Shown one piece after another: positions 34,007 to 46,221 of a stretch of DNA of 53,723 nucleotides (its first letter is position 1; each line of letters begins with the position of its first letter). The notes below the pieces were generated by a model that was not told the DNA's origin, searched no databases, and saw nothing but the letters and a program-made list of their open reading frames with translations. The stretch spans positions 1 through 53,723 of the forward strand of contig JAAAJB010000209.1 in the NCBI GenBank assembly GCA_016098155.1, in the 5' to 3' direction. This DNA comes from Actinomortierella ambigua. Its lineage: Eukaryota; Mortierellomycota; Mortierellomycetes; Mortierellales; Mortierellaceae. Made by a program: the position numbers and the translations under genes.

Positions 34007-35152
34007 AGGACGAGGTATCCTTTTTGTGGGAAATAGAGGAGAGAATCACATAACGAGAATAGGTAGAGCGCGAGAGAGTAAAAGAGGGATGTTTTATTAT
34101 TCATGGCGGCAAACGACCTTTGCACATACGCATTACACGCGATCTGTGCATCCTCTACAGCCTAGCTCGATAGACAGCCTCAGTCTTCACTACCATTCTC
34201 CCAGAAATTGGCTTTATGTAGAACGGCCAGGTCCATGTCCATATTCCAGAAAGATAGCATCCCCTCCACGAGGCGGACACTTGCTGGTGGTGTCGCACGA
34301 AAGACCGTCTCCCTGTGGTACTCAACGTGCATGGACGCGGTGTAAGATGCTCTGCGATGCCAAGAGCCCTCCAAGATCAATCAGTACTAATTATGTTCTA
34401 CCTGGCGATCAACTCTGAGTGACCCCACACTCTCAAGACAATATGGTCAGACGACAAGCTCTAAGAGCGTCCCTCCTTTGACCGGCGGAAGACGGACATC
34501 AGTGAACTTGATTTCCTCTAGAATATTCAACTTATCGCTTGTGGGATCGCGGGGCGTGAAGATGTGCCGTTTTGGGACCCGTGGGCCTTCAATATGTAGA
34601 AAAACAAACTGCCCACACCCGTAGATCAAATGCACTGAAGTTGGAACTGAAAAAGATAGCTAGTGACTCTGGCTAATATAACGGCGGCAGGTCGGGCACG
34701 TCGGGCGGTCCTGCGTCCATGTTCTAAGGCATTCGCAGCAGAAGGCGTGTCCACAGTACAGCTTTTTTTTTGAGTGGTCGCTCACTCACTTCCAGCTCGT
34801 GCTCCGCGGTTAAGCACACCGGACACGTTGCCGGGCCCTGGCTCTCGCTGGTATTGCTTTGTGGAAGCGTTGCTTGAGAAATTGTTGAGGTCCGTGATTG
34901 ACCGCTCGAGCCATCTTCTGCGCTCCTGTTTCTCGGCGTCCAATGTCTCCAAGTCGTCCTCTAGGCCTAGCTCTCGTGTGGCTGTCTCGGTCAAGTCTTT
35001 CATCAGGTCCATCTCTCCAACGACTGCAGAGTTCAAGAAGCAAGCGTTGGCGCTGATAATTTGAGGGATGTGGAATCTTAAGTTTTGCACATACTCTGCA
35101 AAGGCTTGGATCTGCATTTGCTGTGCGTCATCTGTAGCCACTGGCTTCTTCT
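34007..35152 (-). repeat. Inverted segmental duplication, copy 2 (partner at 8128-8941)
   Basis: The reverse complement matches 8128-8941 throughout, apart from the block at about 34547-34880 that is absent from copy 1. The match extends about 500 bp beyond the RING coding part, through WHRRASYTASMHVEYHRE-type coding-like sequence at 34180-34380. The two copies lie about 26 kb apart in opposite orientation. Confidence 0.85.
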
Positions 35153-35460
35153 CCTGCAATAGCAGCTGCCACGTGTCCCAATCCTTGCGCCATTGGGTCC
35201 ACACATAGAGCCAGTCCTGCTGCTGCTGCGCGTTAAAGTCATACTGCTGAGCCCTCGCCCCTAGAAAATCGCGCAAGTATTGGCTTGTCATAGTGAAAAG
35301 CTCTGTCGTCATTCGCACCAGATACCCATGGAGGATCCCGACGAGGTCGACAGTTTTCTTCAGGCAGCTCTTTAACTCTTGATGGGCGTATGCTGCTGTC
35401 GTCGCTTGGCTTTTCGGCCGTCGACATCCTCAGACAGACTCATGGCCTTGTCGAACTGCC
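34440..35460 (-). pseudogene. RING-finger protein pseudogene
   Basis: Read from 35460 down, the frames encode a helical region (LKSCLKKTVDLVGILHGYLV, DFLGARAQQYDFNA, DLMKDLTETATRELGLEDDL) and then a RING finger: CPVCL near 34820 and CGHAFCCECLRTWTQDRP followed by CPTCRR near 34690-34760. A RING of this C3HC4 type is typical of E3 ubiquitin ligases. The pieces are in different frames: a shift near 34850-34880, another at the A9 run (34763-34771), and one near 35375. No acceptable introns fix all three. Downstream, HLIYGCGQFVFLHIEGPRVP and DKLNILEEIKFTDVRLPP continue the protein-like sequence. Because every neighbouring gene assembles cleanly, these shifts look genuine. A sequencing error at the A9 run could explain one of them. 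Confidence 0.7.
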
Positions 35461-37200
35461 TTTTCGAACCTAAAGCATTGCGCACGATGCCTATGGCCGC
35501 TTATTCGGCTGCCTGATTGCTAGATGTACCTTGGCCTATCGATTGGCTAGCTGTCGAGTCAGGCAATTCCATGGCTTCCAAAGCCTCGATTGCCTCCATC
35601 TCTTCGGCACCCCACACTTCTTGTTCAAAGGCAGACTCAGTCTCAGATTTGTGGTGATATGAGCCAAGCTCTTGTACATACTGGCCGATGGTAGAGTCCA
35701 CAATACTGGATAAATCTGCAGCTAGACCGTCGCTCATGGGTGTCTTGACATCCAGGTCACGAGCATCAACTTCCATTTCATCAGATGCCAAAGGTGTGGA
35801 GAAATCACTTCCGACAGAAGTGGCGTGGCTATTTTCAATGCTCAGCAGAAGGCTATGGTCCTTGGCCAGGACGATTTCACCAGCTGATGGCTCGGATGTC
35901 GGGGCTGTGGAGTCGGCTTGCTGTACTGGCTGCTCGCCATCAGGTCTGGTCAGGTTTGCTGAAGCGCCAGGAGCTGTTTCTTCTCGGACAAAGCTGCAGT
36001 TCTTCGGCACTGTCTAGAGGATGGTGCATAGACAGGCTTATTGAACTTGGGCTTGTCGGGTTTCTTCTTGCCCGGTGTTTGAGACGGCCCTGTGCCTGAA
36101 TTAGTCGTCTTGGCTTGTTTGATACCGATGTTGGCGCTGTTTTCATCATCCGGTTCCTTGCGACGCTTTTTCTTGTTAATGGTGGGTGGCAGAAGAGACC
36201 CAGCAGTTGCTTGTGTATCTGAAGTAGGAAACACTGGTGGGATGTATGGTCTCCACTGACGATGCTGCAGTCAGTGTCGGCCTGGGAGTAGAGGTCGACG
36301 TAAGGCTGGACGGTCGAAGTGTATATGTCGTGTGTTCTGTTGGTGTTGGTGTTGGTGTTGTTGCTGCTGAATAAGTTGCTATGGGTGGTGCCACTGAGGC
36401 TGCTGTAATATGTGCTACTGCTGAGGGTATTGATATGAAAGTGGCGGTGGCTGTGCATGGGTTTTGTTGAAGTGGGTGTCAACGTGCCAAAGCCGGAAAA
36501 CCTAATATTGGCAGTTGCATACTACGAAATAAAAGGAGTTCATGTTAGCATGGATCATCGGTCCACAGCATGCAGAAAAATCATGCGCCAACAAGGCACA
36601 AAGTAAACACAGTGTTAGGGGCATCAAAGCGGGTTCTTACCACTTCCGCCACGTCTGGCGAACTCGCGTAGGCGAACCGGAGTAGGAGTCAGTAGATGTC
36701 GCCATATGGGGCGGTGCTGCTTGTGGTGATGATTTGTTACTGTAGGGTCTAGGTCGCCGAACCCGGAAGACCCAATACTAGCAATTGGATACGACAAAAA
36801 AAACAAGGTCATGTTAGCATGGACCATAGGTCCACAACATACAGATAAAGCATGCATAAACAAGGCACGAAGTAGAGACAAGCTCGACGCAGCAACAGGG
36901 TTCTTACCACCTGCACCACTGTCGAGACGAGTGCCGGGCTGGCGGCGGCGAGCCGGGGTGGGTGAGGGAGTCGAGTTGTTACCGGGAGAGCTGTGTCGAG
37001 AGGTCATGTTGGCAGTGGTATGGTGGCCACCATAGGAGTATTGGGAATGATGGGAATGAGGTTGATAAATCGACAATCAGGTGCAGGTCATCCTTTGCTG
37101 TGCTAAATTCTAAAAAAGGCACTCCTTTCAGGAGGCACGTCGAATTTTCTTACCGAAATCGCCTAGACGGGAGTCTTCTCTTCTGCCTACGCATCTTGCA
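35461..37200 (-). pseudogene. Probable decayed 5' part of the same locus (Q/S/T-rich, acidic, basic patches)
   Basis: Several coding-like pieces run in the same direction. They are an acidic region at 35501-36010 (EVWGAEEMEAIEALEAMELP); a Lys-rich region at about 36030-36230 (PPTINKKKRRKEPDDEN, PGKKKPDKPKFNKPVYAP); a Gln/His-rich piece at about 36270-36490; and small exon-like pieces with GTAAGA donors at about 36641, 36907 and 37153. In the Gln-rich frame I count three in-frame stops, two of them TAG in a CAG context, and the acidic frame ends in TAA with coding-like sequence resuming directly after (RNALGSKRQFDKAMSLSED). A 39-nt intron (GTAC...CATAG) could bypass that last stop. Whether this is one gene with the RING part or two is unsure. 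Confidence 0.5.
36481..37019 (-). repeat. Diverged tandem duplication, two units of about 269 bp
   Basis: 36481-36749 and 36750-37019 align end to end at roughly two-thirds identity by eye. Shared blocks include CATGTTAGCATGGA(C/T)CAT, AACAAGGCAC(A/G)AAGTA and GGTTCTTACCAC. In sense direction each unit has an exon-like end, a GTAAGAACC donor, an intron of about 120 nt and a TAG acceptor followed by an exon-like TTCCGG(G/C)TT(C/T)GGC block. This looks like an old exon-plus-intron duplication. Confidence 0.75.
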
Positions 37201-37595
37201 TTTATAATGTAATCGGTGGGTGTGCGGGAGAGGAGCATAATACGCTCCTATGCTCAGATGCAACACCACATCATCGCCGGCTGATAGAACCCGATCCGCA
37301 TGTTGATTATCGATTTCGGGCGGGGGTAGGGGCGATTCTCTCTCAATTTAGTAATCCATGTGCCTCTGCAAACCCATTCATTACCATAATCCCTTTCTTA
37401 ACAATTTGTGATCTAACCCTCGCAACAGGCGCCTGTGGTGGCCCGGTATTTTGCAGTCAGGCCAAAGAGGTTGCAATTCAGGATGACATCATGAACAATA
37501 TCAATCAAAACTCAAGACTGACGCCCAATGTCAGTGCGGTGCATGGGAGGGTGATGTTTGTCGTTTCATTCCATGGAAGAGGGTGAAGGCCTATG
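37201..37595. other. Intergenic, 3' flank of IRC3
   Basis: No gene is seen in these 395 bp. A TTATAAAT sequence near 37200-37207 could be a TATA box for the decayed locus on the minus strand. Confidence 0.4.
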
Positions 37596-40561
37596 CTACT
37601 TCGACTTCTGTGGAGGAGCAATGGGTCCTACTTGAACATTAAAGTCCTTGGCTACCTTCTTTTCCTTCTTGACTAGTACCTTTTGGTGCTCATTCCATCG
37701 CTTGCCAGCACCATGGATAAACCGGGTGATCAAGTTGGCCGCCTCCCCGCGCGTCAAGTGACCGCGATCCAAAGGCGATTCAATCTTCCGCCGTACTTGG
37801 GCTACGGTAGGGTCCTTACGATTAGACTCCTTGTCCGCTTCCGCCTTACGTTGTGCCTCCACCCGTCCGTGCACGTCCATGCCAAGTCTCTTGAGAAACT
37901 TGATCTGAGCCGAGGATGCTGGCGTCTTTCGCCAACTAGCACGTCGTTGCAAAGCACCCGGTCGCAATTTGATGTTCGCGCCAATCCATGTGTCGACGGC
38001 ATGGAAGCAGTCCTTGAGTGTATCCGTTTCCAGCGGGAGATACGTGCCCTTGGTCATGATATGAGTGGGCCTTGACCGAGTTGCGCTGCCGTTATTGCCA
38101 TTTCTGTTTGGAGACCACTTGGAATGGGCACTTTTCTCTTCCTCCCCAGGTTCATCGAGGACTACCTTGACGCGTTTGAAGCACCGAAAAAGGCCATCTT
38201 CCTTGGAACGCTTGATCTTGAGACTGACATTAGCGGCTTCGAGAACAAACGTATCAGCCCCGACATTGACCCAAGCGTTGGGCGTCATGCGCCACACAGC
38301 GGGTTTAGTGCCACTACAATCGTCGATGAGCTGGAATGGATTCTCGTACTCGAGGACTCGGATCCGCGATACTTTGATGTCCGTCGCCGAATCAACCGTT
38401 GATTCTCTAAGTCCTCTCACATCCATGCGTGTCCTGATAGGCATGTTCTCTAGATAACATTACGTCGTTTCAAGTGTAAAAAAAAAAAAAGAGGACTCGT
38501 GAGGAACGGCAAAAGCCGTCAAATACGGCATGACATACATACCAGCACATGTCGCCAGGAAGGAAAGAGGGTGTGATGGTGGCAACTTACGTTCGAAAAC
38601 AGTACTTGGGTCAAGGCCAAAGAGTGTCGGAAGCGTGACCAAGTCGTCTCCGCGGACAACATCCACAAAGTCTAGGACAAGGCAGTCTTCTTTGCCTGGG
38701 TACAGGCGCATTCCGCGCCCCAACATCTGCTGGAAGAGGACATTGGACTTTGTTGGTCGCGCCATCAAGATGGAGTCGATAGCAGGGATATCTATTCGAT
38801 GATTGCCCACGCGACGGAGATGGCCAAAAAAAAAAAAAAGTCAAAACACGGTGGACTGGAAGAGCAATAGAAAAGTCTTGCCCACTGCTAAAAAAGGACT
38901 GTCCTGGTACCTGTGCCTTCGGTCAAGATGCCACAATTGACAATAACTGGAAACTTGCGATGTCGAAAGTCATGGAGGAGTTGAGCTCTAGCAATAGAAT
39001 CCGTCTTGCTCGAGAGCCCTCGCGCATCATACCCAAATGATCGAAACGCTTCCGTTAAGGCTTCTAGATGGGCAATATCAACCGCAAAGACCACCGTTGA
39101 ATGTCGCTCTCCTACAATCACAAAATGGATTAAGATATGGTAAGAGATAGTGCGATGACTATCCACCTTGCATTTTCGCATGGCATTCTTGCACCATTTT
39201 GATTGACAAAATAGAATGCTTACGACAGTATGTCATGTAGCTTCGAACGACAATCTCGTTGCGGATGGGCGTGTTCACCTTAACAGCAAGTTCCTTTTGC
39301 GCGAAATCGCCAGCGACAGTCTTAACCCCTCGAAGGTCAAAGTCAGTTTTGATTGTGGAAACTCGAAGGCCACACAACCTAAACAATATAAGAAGAAAGA
39401 AGCCATGATAAGATCCCATTAGTGACAACAGTTGAAAACAGCCCTTTTCTTCCTGGGCACACATGCGGCATGTGCAATATTGATGGATGTCCACTTGCCA
39501 TTTCTCCTCGATCATGCTGAGAAAGTCCTTGTGAAACGAAATATGATCGAAAACGGTACCAAGTTCGAGACCATCATGTCGGCGTACCGTTGCTGAGCAT
39601 CCATATAGGAAAATATGGGTATCCTTTTGATCAGCTCCGAAATGCTTCAGGATTCGGCCGTAGGATTCGGCTGCTGCGTGATGTGCCTCGTCAATGATGA
39701 TACACTTGAACTGCCGTGGGTCGTACTTGAGGATCCTTGTGGTCCCTGCCCTCCCCAGTGTTGGCACAGAGGCTACTATTACATCTGCATTCATATCCGC
39801 GTTATTTTTGCCTTGGTCGATTGACACAGTCTACAAAGAGGATAGCCAAACGAGAGAGAAGGCAGTCATGAGTGCGTGAACATCTATACACAAAGTGTCA
39901 GGCATTAATGTAGAGAAACCCGCTTGAGTCCGTATTTGGGTTCTTTTACCATTCCAGAACCGCTGTTAAGGATGTGCTTCCGAGTCTGCTCGAGTAATTC
40001 TTGGCGATGTGCCAGGACAAGAACTTTGGTAGCACCTGGTAACGGTGACGGCACTTGCTTCATGAGATGGGAAAAGATGACAGTCTTGCCACTTCCGACA
40101 GGCAGGGACACAACCTGTCGCTTGATGCCCTCGGAGACTTTGGCGAGGCAAGTTTCGATAACCTCCTGCTGATACGGTCGAAGGGTGGTGACAAGAGATG
40201 GTGCTGGTGGTGAGATAGTATCTGCGGCAGTAGGAGGGGTAACAGCAGAAGCCTTGGCTCTTTTCCTTCGCGCCTTCTTGATGATTTCCGGCAGCCCTGC
40301 TGGCACTTGTCCTGCCGCTGTAACTGCCTTTCCCTCCTCGATGGCCACAACTGCCTCGGCAACGTTGGCCTCTGCAGCATAGGTGCGTCGTCCTAGCCCA
40401 TGACTGGCCTCGAATTGTCTACAGAATGCATTCAGGACCTTTGAATGAGAAAATGTCGATGGTGGTAATGTTTTCTGTACAAATAGTTTTCGGGATCCGG
40501 GCCACGCTCGGGATACATTGTGCACCATTCGTCTGGCGCCTGCCATCCATGGGTGCAACAT
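37596..40561 (-). CDS. IRC3: Mitochondrial SF2 DNA helicase, Irc3-type
   Basis: Six exons: 40561..39950, 39830..39499, 39378..39224, 39111..38911, 38791..38591 and 38449..37596, giving 784 residues. Intron 2 is a GC-AG intron (AAATG|GCAAGT, acceptor TTTAG); the rest are GT-AG. Helicase motifs: [10 protein letters not shown] (Q-like), SLPVGSGKT at 152-160, [11 protein letters not shown] with DEAH at 251-254, [11 protein letters not shown] (motif III), [35 protein letters not shown] and [13 protein letters not shown] (motif VI, near 455-465). The first 60 residues are Arg-rich without acids early on, like a mitochondrial presequence. Yeast Irc3 unwinds branched mtDNA and is needed for mtDNA stability. 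The long C-terminal extension ends in a basic region ([12 protein letters not shown]). Confidence 0.9.
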
Positions 40562-40969
40562 TGTTGGCCAGGAGAAGGGGTCAGGGGAACTGTGAAAGTT
40601 GCCTATTCTGGCGGATATTTAAATTAGTGGCGTCGACCCACCTGACAGGGTTTTCGGACGAGCCATCGCAGCGTATGTAGCACTGAAGTGTGGCTATACA
40701 ACTGGGGACCGTATCATCTGTTGTCTGCAATGCCTACCATATGCTCGAGAGGCACTTAAACTATAGCCCCCGTTCTGCCGGGACGTGCGCCCAAGTGCTG
40801 TACCTCACCACCGCCACCACCACCACTACCACCACCACTAGCCACTTCAGAATGTCCAGGATACCGTCTCAACTAATGGTAAGGACACACAGGAAGACCC
40901 GTGGTCTCTCTAAAGTATTCAGGTTTCCTTTATCATTTTTTTGTGTAGAAGCAGGCTAGAACCGGCCTA
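40562..40969. other. IRC3 promoter and YPT6 3' flank, with CCA/CAC triplet repeat
   Basis: 408 bp without a gene. An interrupted (CCA)n/(CAC)n tract lies at about 40808-40841. Confidence 0.5.
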
Positions 40970-42396
<1,427 letters not shown>

Positions 42397-42681
42397 GATG
42401 TGAGAGGATGCACAGACACAGTGAAAAGGATGAAGAAGGAGAGAGGGAATGTGAATGAAGAGAGGCGAAGGAGAGAGAGAAAGATGAGCGCACAAAGTCC
42501 ACAGCCCCCTCCTCCCGTTCCCCTTTCCCCTCCTCCCACCCACCCCCTCGTGCGCACAAAAACGTAGATAGGCAGGCACGAGGGAATCCAAAGTGGCTTG
42601 GCGTAGCCCCACATGTCTGGCACCCTTTTGCTCGTGCATGCCTCGACATCTTTTCTCCATACACCTACCTTTCCATCTACA
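42397..42681. promoter_or_regulatory. Compact bidirectional promoter of YPT6 and the MMTAG2-like gene
   Basis: 285 bp between two ATGs on opposite strands. It contains purine-rich (GGAG/GAAGG) stretches on the plus strand near 42425-42485 and a C/CT-rich stretch near 42505-42548. No TATA box is visible. Confidence 0.5.
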
Positions 42682-44056
42682 ATGTTTCATCCATCGCGAG
42701 GAGGTGAGCTTCCTTTCATCCCTGTTCTGAATTTGTTGATATTCTTTCTTACCTTGGTTCTAACCAACAACCTACCATTTGGCTGCATTCACTTCTCTAG
42801 GGGTTCGAGGAGGACGTGATCAGTTCAGCTGGGACCAAGTTAAAGAGGACAAACATCGCGAATACTACCTGGGCAACTCAGTTTTGGCCCCCGTTGGTAA
42901 ATGGCAAAAGGGTAGGGATCTGACGTGGTATGCCAAGGCTGGCAAGGCCGATGATGACGAAGGCGATCGTGTGATGGATCAGCGTCAGGCAGAACTCCAA
43001 GCCATTAAGGATGCAGAGGCTGAGGCCATGGCAGCTGCCCTTGGATACAAAAGCAAGAAAAAGACAACCGCCAATGTGTCTGACAAGGAGCTCAAGATGG
43101 CCATTGGAAAGGCTACCGACGCAAGGGACTCGCCCGATCAGGCAGACGGATCTACAGCCATTCGTGGTCTTGGCTTTAAAAAGTATGACTGTGTGTTGCA
43201 CATAGTGAACGTTGAAGTTAACAAAAGCACAGAAGATGAACCGCCACTTATCATTCTCTTTTTTTTTTCTTTCTTCTTTTTTGGTCCGCCCTACAACTCT
43301 CTCGTCAATAGATCAACACGGTTTGGCGCAACAGGATCAAATATGATTGAGGTTGCACCACGTCCAGCCAAACCTGGTAACATTGGCATCCCACTCATCC
43401 CCGTCATCCCACCCAGATCAAGCTCTTCAGCACAAGCCTCGTCATCTTCAGGAGTAGCCCCATCAAGCGAATATTCCAAGGAGGTTCATCAACCTGGCGA
43501 CTGGGATCAGGACCGCGACCGCGACCGCGACCGCCGTGACCGCACAGACAAGAAAAAGTCGAAACGCAGCAGGTCTGACAAGGATCATGAAGATCGTGAA
43601 AGCGAGAGAGACCAAAAGCGATCAAAGGATAGCGGGTCTCGCAGGGACCACAGGGCATCACGCGAGGATCGAGAAAACAGAAGCAGCACTCAGGACAGGG
43701 ACTACCGACACTCTACGAACAATGGAAGTAGCTCCAGGCGACGAGATCGAAGCTCTAGCCGGGATCCGAAAGAGCGTCACCGTGGTGGTGATTCGGATGA
43801 CAGGCGTCGGAGGCAACATAGCCGAGAACGATCACGCTCTCCCGAATCGAAACGTCGGCGAAGCCGTAGCAGGAGCGAGGACAGAGGTGAAAACAGAGAG
43901 AGACGAGGTCGTCACCATTTTGACTCGACGGCTGAGAACAATAAGCGAGCCTCAACCCAGGAATGGTCGAGATCAGACTCGCGGACTGAGCGGCATCGTT
44001 CTCGCAGATCCTCTCGTAGCCCGGGACGACGTTCGGAGTATCATGAAAGGAAGTAG
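42682..44056 (+). CDS. MMTAG2-like (multiple myeloma tumor-associated protein 2 family) protein with SR/RD-rich tail
   Basis: Three exons: 42682..42703, 42801..43182 and 43312..44056, giving 382 residues. The first exon is 22 nt and ends in a split Gly codon; donor and acceptor sites are GTGAGC/CTCTAG and GTATGA/CAATAG. The first 70 residues carry the family signature: MFHPSRGGVRGGRDQFSW, KHREYYLGNSVLAPVGKWQK and GRDLTWYAK. The middle holds a helical Lys-rich region and an AIRGLGFKKSTRFGATGSN segment. The C-terminal 200 residues are Arg/Asp/Ser-rich with DRDRDRDRR and RS dipeptides, as in splicing-associated proteins. The family is nuclear and phosphorylated but poorly understood. The 3' end converges on the gene at 44138, 81 bp away. 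Confidence 0.85.
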
Positions 44057-44137
44057 TAAAGGAGTGACAGAGCAGTCAAATCAAATAACAAACACTTCTA
44101 TTCTATGCATGCTTGTGGAGGTATATGATGCTACGTT

Positions 44138-45421
44138 TTATCGTGGAGAGCTAAACATGGTTCCGACCTGATCCCGAACCTTCGTGTTGAGTTCTGCTGA
44201 TGCGCCACTCTGCTGAGCCATTTTGATAAGCGTTCCGTTCATGTAGTCGAGCTCTGATTGAGGAGATCCATTTCGGTAGTCCTGAAGAGTCGAGTTGTAG
44301 TTGGACTGCGTATCCCTGATGATCTGGAATGTTGTGTCGGTGAGCTTGTCAAGGGTCAAGGTTGCCTGTTGTTCTGGGGGCAATAATTGGTATTCCTCCG
44401 ACTGAATGATGATCCCGTGGGCCTCTGCCAGTAGCGCCTTGACGACCGCTGACGCTTTGGGCGTCTGGAGTTCGCCATTCGGGACTTGGAGCAATGTGCC
44501 GATAGGATTTAGGCACGAGTTGACCACAAGCTTTTGAAGTTGACGTGCAAGGAGGTCAGCTGGAACAACCAGGCGGAGGCTGAGATCCGTAGAAAGCCTG
44601 CAAAAGTTGGCGAGTGTCTCGTGCAAGCTCTTGGTGCGGAGTCGGGCAATCTCCTTGTCGTCGGAAAGCGGCAAATAGGATGGGACTGAGGGTGTCACAA
44701 ACGGCGAGACAAATGCTGGGTTCCAGTCTGATGGATACTGGACTGACCGCAAAGAGGAAGAAAGAGGTCGTAATGTTGGGTAGGGATTGTTCGGCGTTTG
44801 ATGCCGCTCGTCAAAGATGTGATTCCTCTTGGGTCGGAGAATATCAGAGCTGCTTTGTGCAATGGTGTCGATGCATGCCGAGATCCAGACGGTTCCCTGG
44901 CCTGTGTGGACAACGGTCGAATCTGTCCTCCTTGCGCCATGTGAGATGATGCCCTGAACAAAGTTGGGGCGGTCCCGCGCCGAATGCCAGCCCATGGCCC
45001 TGCAAACCTCGTCCTTGATACCCATGCCGTTCTGCATCAACACAATGGTCGACCATGGACGAAGACGATGCTTGATCCTTGAGAGTGCGTCGACGGTCTG
45101 ATAGGCCTTGGTGGCAACAAGAAGTTGGTGGATAGGCTGCTGCATCTTCTTTTGATAAACCAGATCGTTCGAAAACACCTCCTGGTCGATCAAAGGAAAC
45201 GTCGGCTCCCACGCAATGCGCTCGATGTGCTTGGGCTCTGCCGATCGCTTGTCGAGGGCAGTACAGTCCATATACGAGAGAGAGGGGTGTCCTTCCTTTG
45301 TATTGGGTGGTCTACGCAGAAGGGCTGTCCATGGGATGCCATGCTTGTGGAAATGGTAGGCAAAGAGTGATCCAATGCCTCCTGTCCCGAGGATGTGAAT
45401 GCGAGGATGCACGAGCGCCAT
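44138..45421 (-). CDS. 2-dehydropantoate 2-reductase (ketopantoate reductase, ApbA/PanE-like)
   Basis: One uninterrupted frame of 427 residues; no intron is needed. The N-terminal NADP-binding Rossmann motif is IHILGTGGIGSLFAYHF (residues 8-24). LLVATKAYQTVDAL and IVLMQNGMGIKDEV match the family's conserved K and N-G positions. The C-terminal helical domain has LVVNSCLNPIGTLLQVPNG, the region with the conserved catalytic lysine and Asn. The enzyme reduces ketopantoate to pantoate for coenzyme A synthesis, and yeast Pan5 is the comparable protein. It is longer than bacterial PanE (about 300) mainly through an insert around residues 190-260 (Ser/Pro-rich). Several fungal paralogs of this family have other or unknown roles, so the exact substrate is not certain. 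Confidence 0.85.
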   Translation of the reverse strand: MALVHPRIHILGTGGIGSLFAYHFHKHGIPWTALLRRPPNTKEGHPSLSYMDCTALDKRSAEPKHIERIAWEPTFPLIDQEVFSNDLVYQKKMQQPIHQLLVATKAYQTVDALSRIKHRLRPWSTIVLMQNGMGIKDEVCRAMGWHSARDRPNFVQGIISHGARRTDSTVVHTGQGTVWISACIDTIAQSSSDILRPKRNHIFDERHQTPNNPYPTLRPLSSSLRSVQYPSDWNPAFVSPFVTPSVPSYLPLSDDKEIARLRTKSLHETLANFCRLSTDLSLRLVVPADLLARQLQKLVVNSCLNPIGTLLQVPNGELQTPKASAVVKALLAEAHGIIIQSEEYQLLPPEQQATLTLDKLTDTTFQIIRDTQSNYNSTLQDYRNGSPQSELDYMNGTLIKMAQQSGASAELNTKVRDQVGTMFSSPR

Positions 45422-46221
45422 TAGTCGTGTCTAAACATGAACGAATCTCTTTAACGGCTCCCGTCCACCCTCGGCGCCCACTTGTGACTGGTTTCTTCAT
45501 GGCTGTAAAGCTCGACCCCTGCAGGTTCTCGGATCAGGCAGACATACAATTGCCTCCTCTGCATCCAAGAGATTCAGTCCCCATCTAATTCAATTGATTC
45601 AGAGCGAACGACCTTTAGAGCTATCGCGAATTGACCATGCAAGGCAACGCTGCCGACTAAATCACCCTAATATGGATGTACGATGTCACCTACTAACTAG
45701 CAAGACCCGTCGTTGCCAGTCGCCACGGTGCAGAGTTTGCCCTGTCGTGCTACATAGAATGGGCACAATATGCGACGATGCAAGTGCCACCATCTGGTAC
45801 CGTGAAGCTGCTTGAGTGAGAATTACAACTCACATTTGTCGACGATCGTGCAAGTGCAATAGAGTATTCACCCAAGCCATCTCCGGTACCACCAGGCTGC
45901 ACGGCAGGGGTGTGTACTGACCGAGCGCACCCCCCGATAAAATAATACTGGGCTGGGCTGGGCTGAGCTGGGCTTGAAGCCGAGCAACGTTAGATTGATA
46001 CTGTGGGGCTGTGAGAGTGTCAGCACGCGACATGCTCTCGCTCTGGCTCTGTCAATCGCGCCTTTAATCATTCGCTGACAATTTGGTGGCAAACCGATAT
46101 CGTGACACATCGAACAAGGCCTGTCTCCTTTCTTTCTTGCTCACACAACTTCCATGGGCACCCTAAACACATTGCATTTCCCTACCCTCCTCCTTCTTTC
46201 TCCTTCATTGCCGTCATCGTC
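45422..46221. promoter_or_regulatory. Divergent region between ketopantoate reductase and F-box/LRR genes
   Basis: 800 bp with no gene seen. It contains a short (CTGGG)5 tandem repeat at 45948-45974. Confidence 0.45.
45948..45974 (+). repeat. CTGGG pentamer tandem repeat
   Basis: Five units, four exact and one CTGAG, upstream of the F-box/LRR gene. Confidence 0.85.

Noticed and set aside
34763..34831. A 28-nt intron (GTGAGT to AAAG) restoring the RING frame
   Set aside because: It would join the frame but is far shorter than any other intron in the window (76 nt or more), and it leaves the other frameshifts unexplained.
40808..40841. CCA/CAC array as a CRISPR-like or coding repeat
   Set aside because: It is an ordinary trinucleotide microsatellite with no spacers, in a fungal genome.
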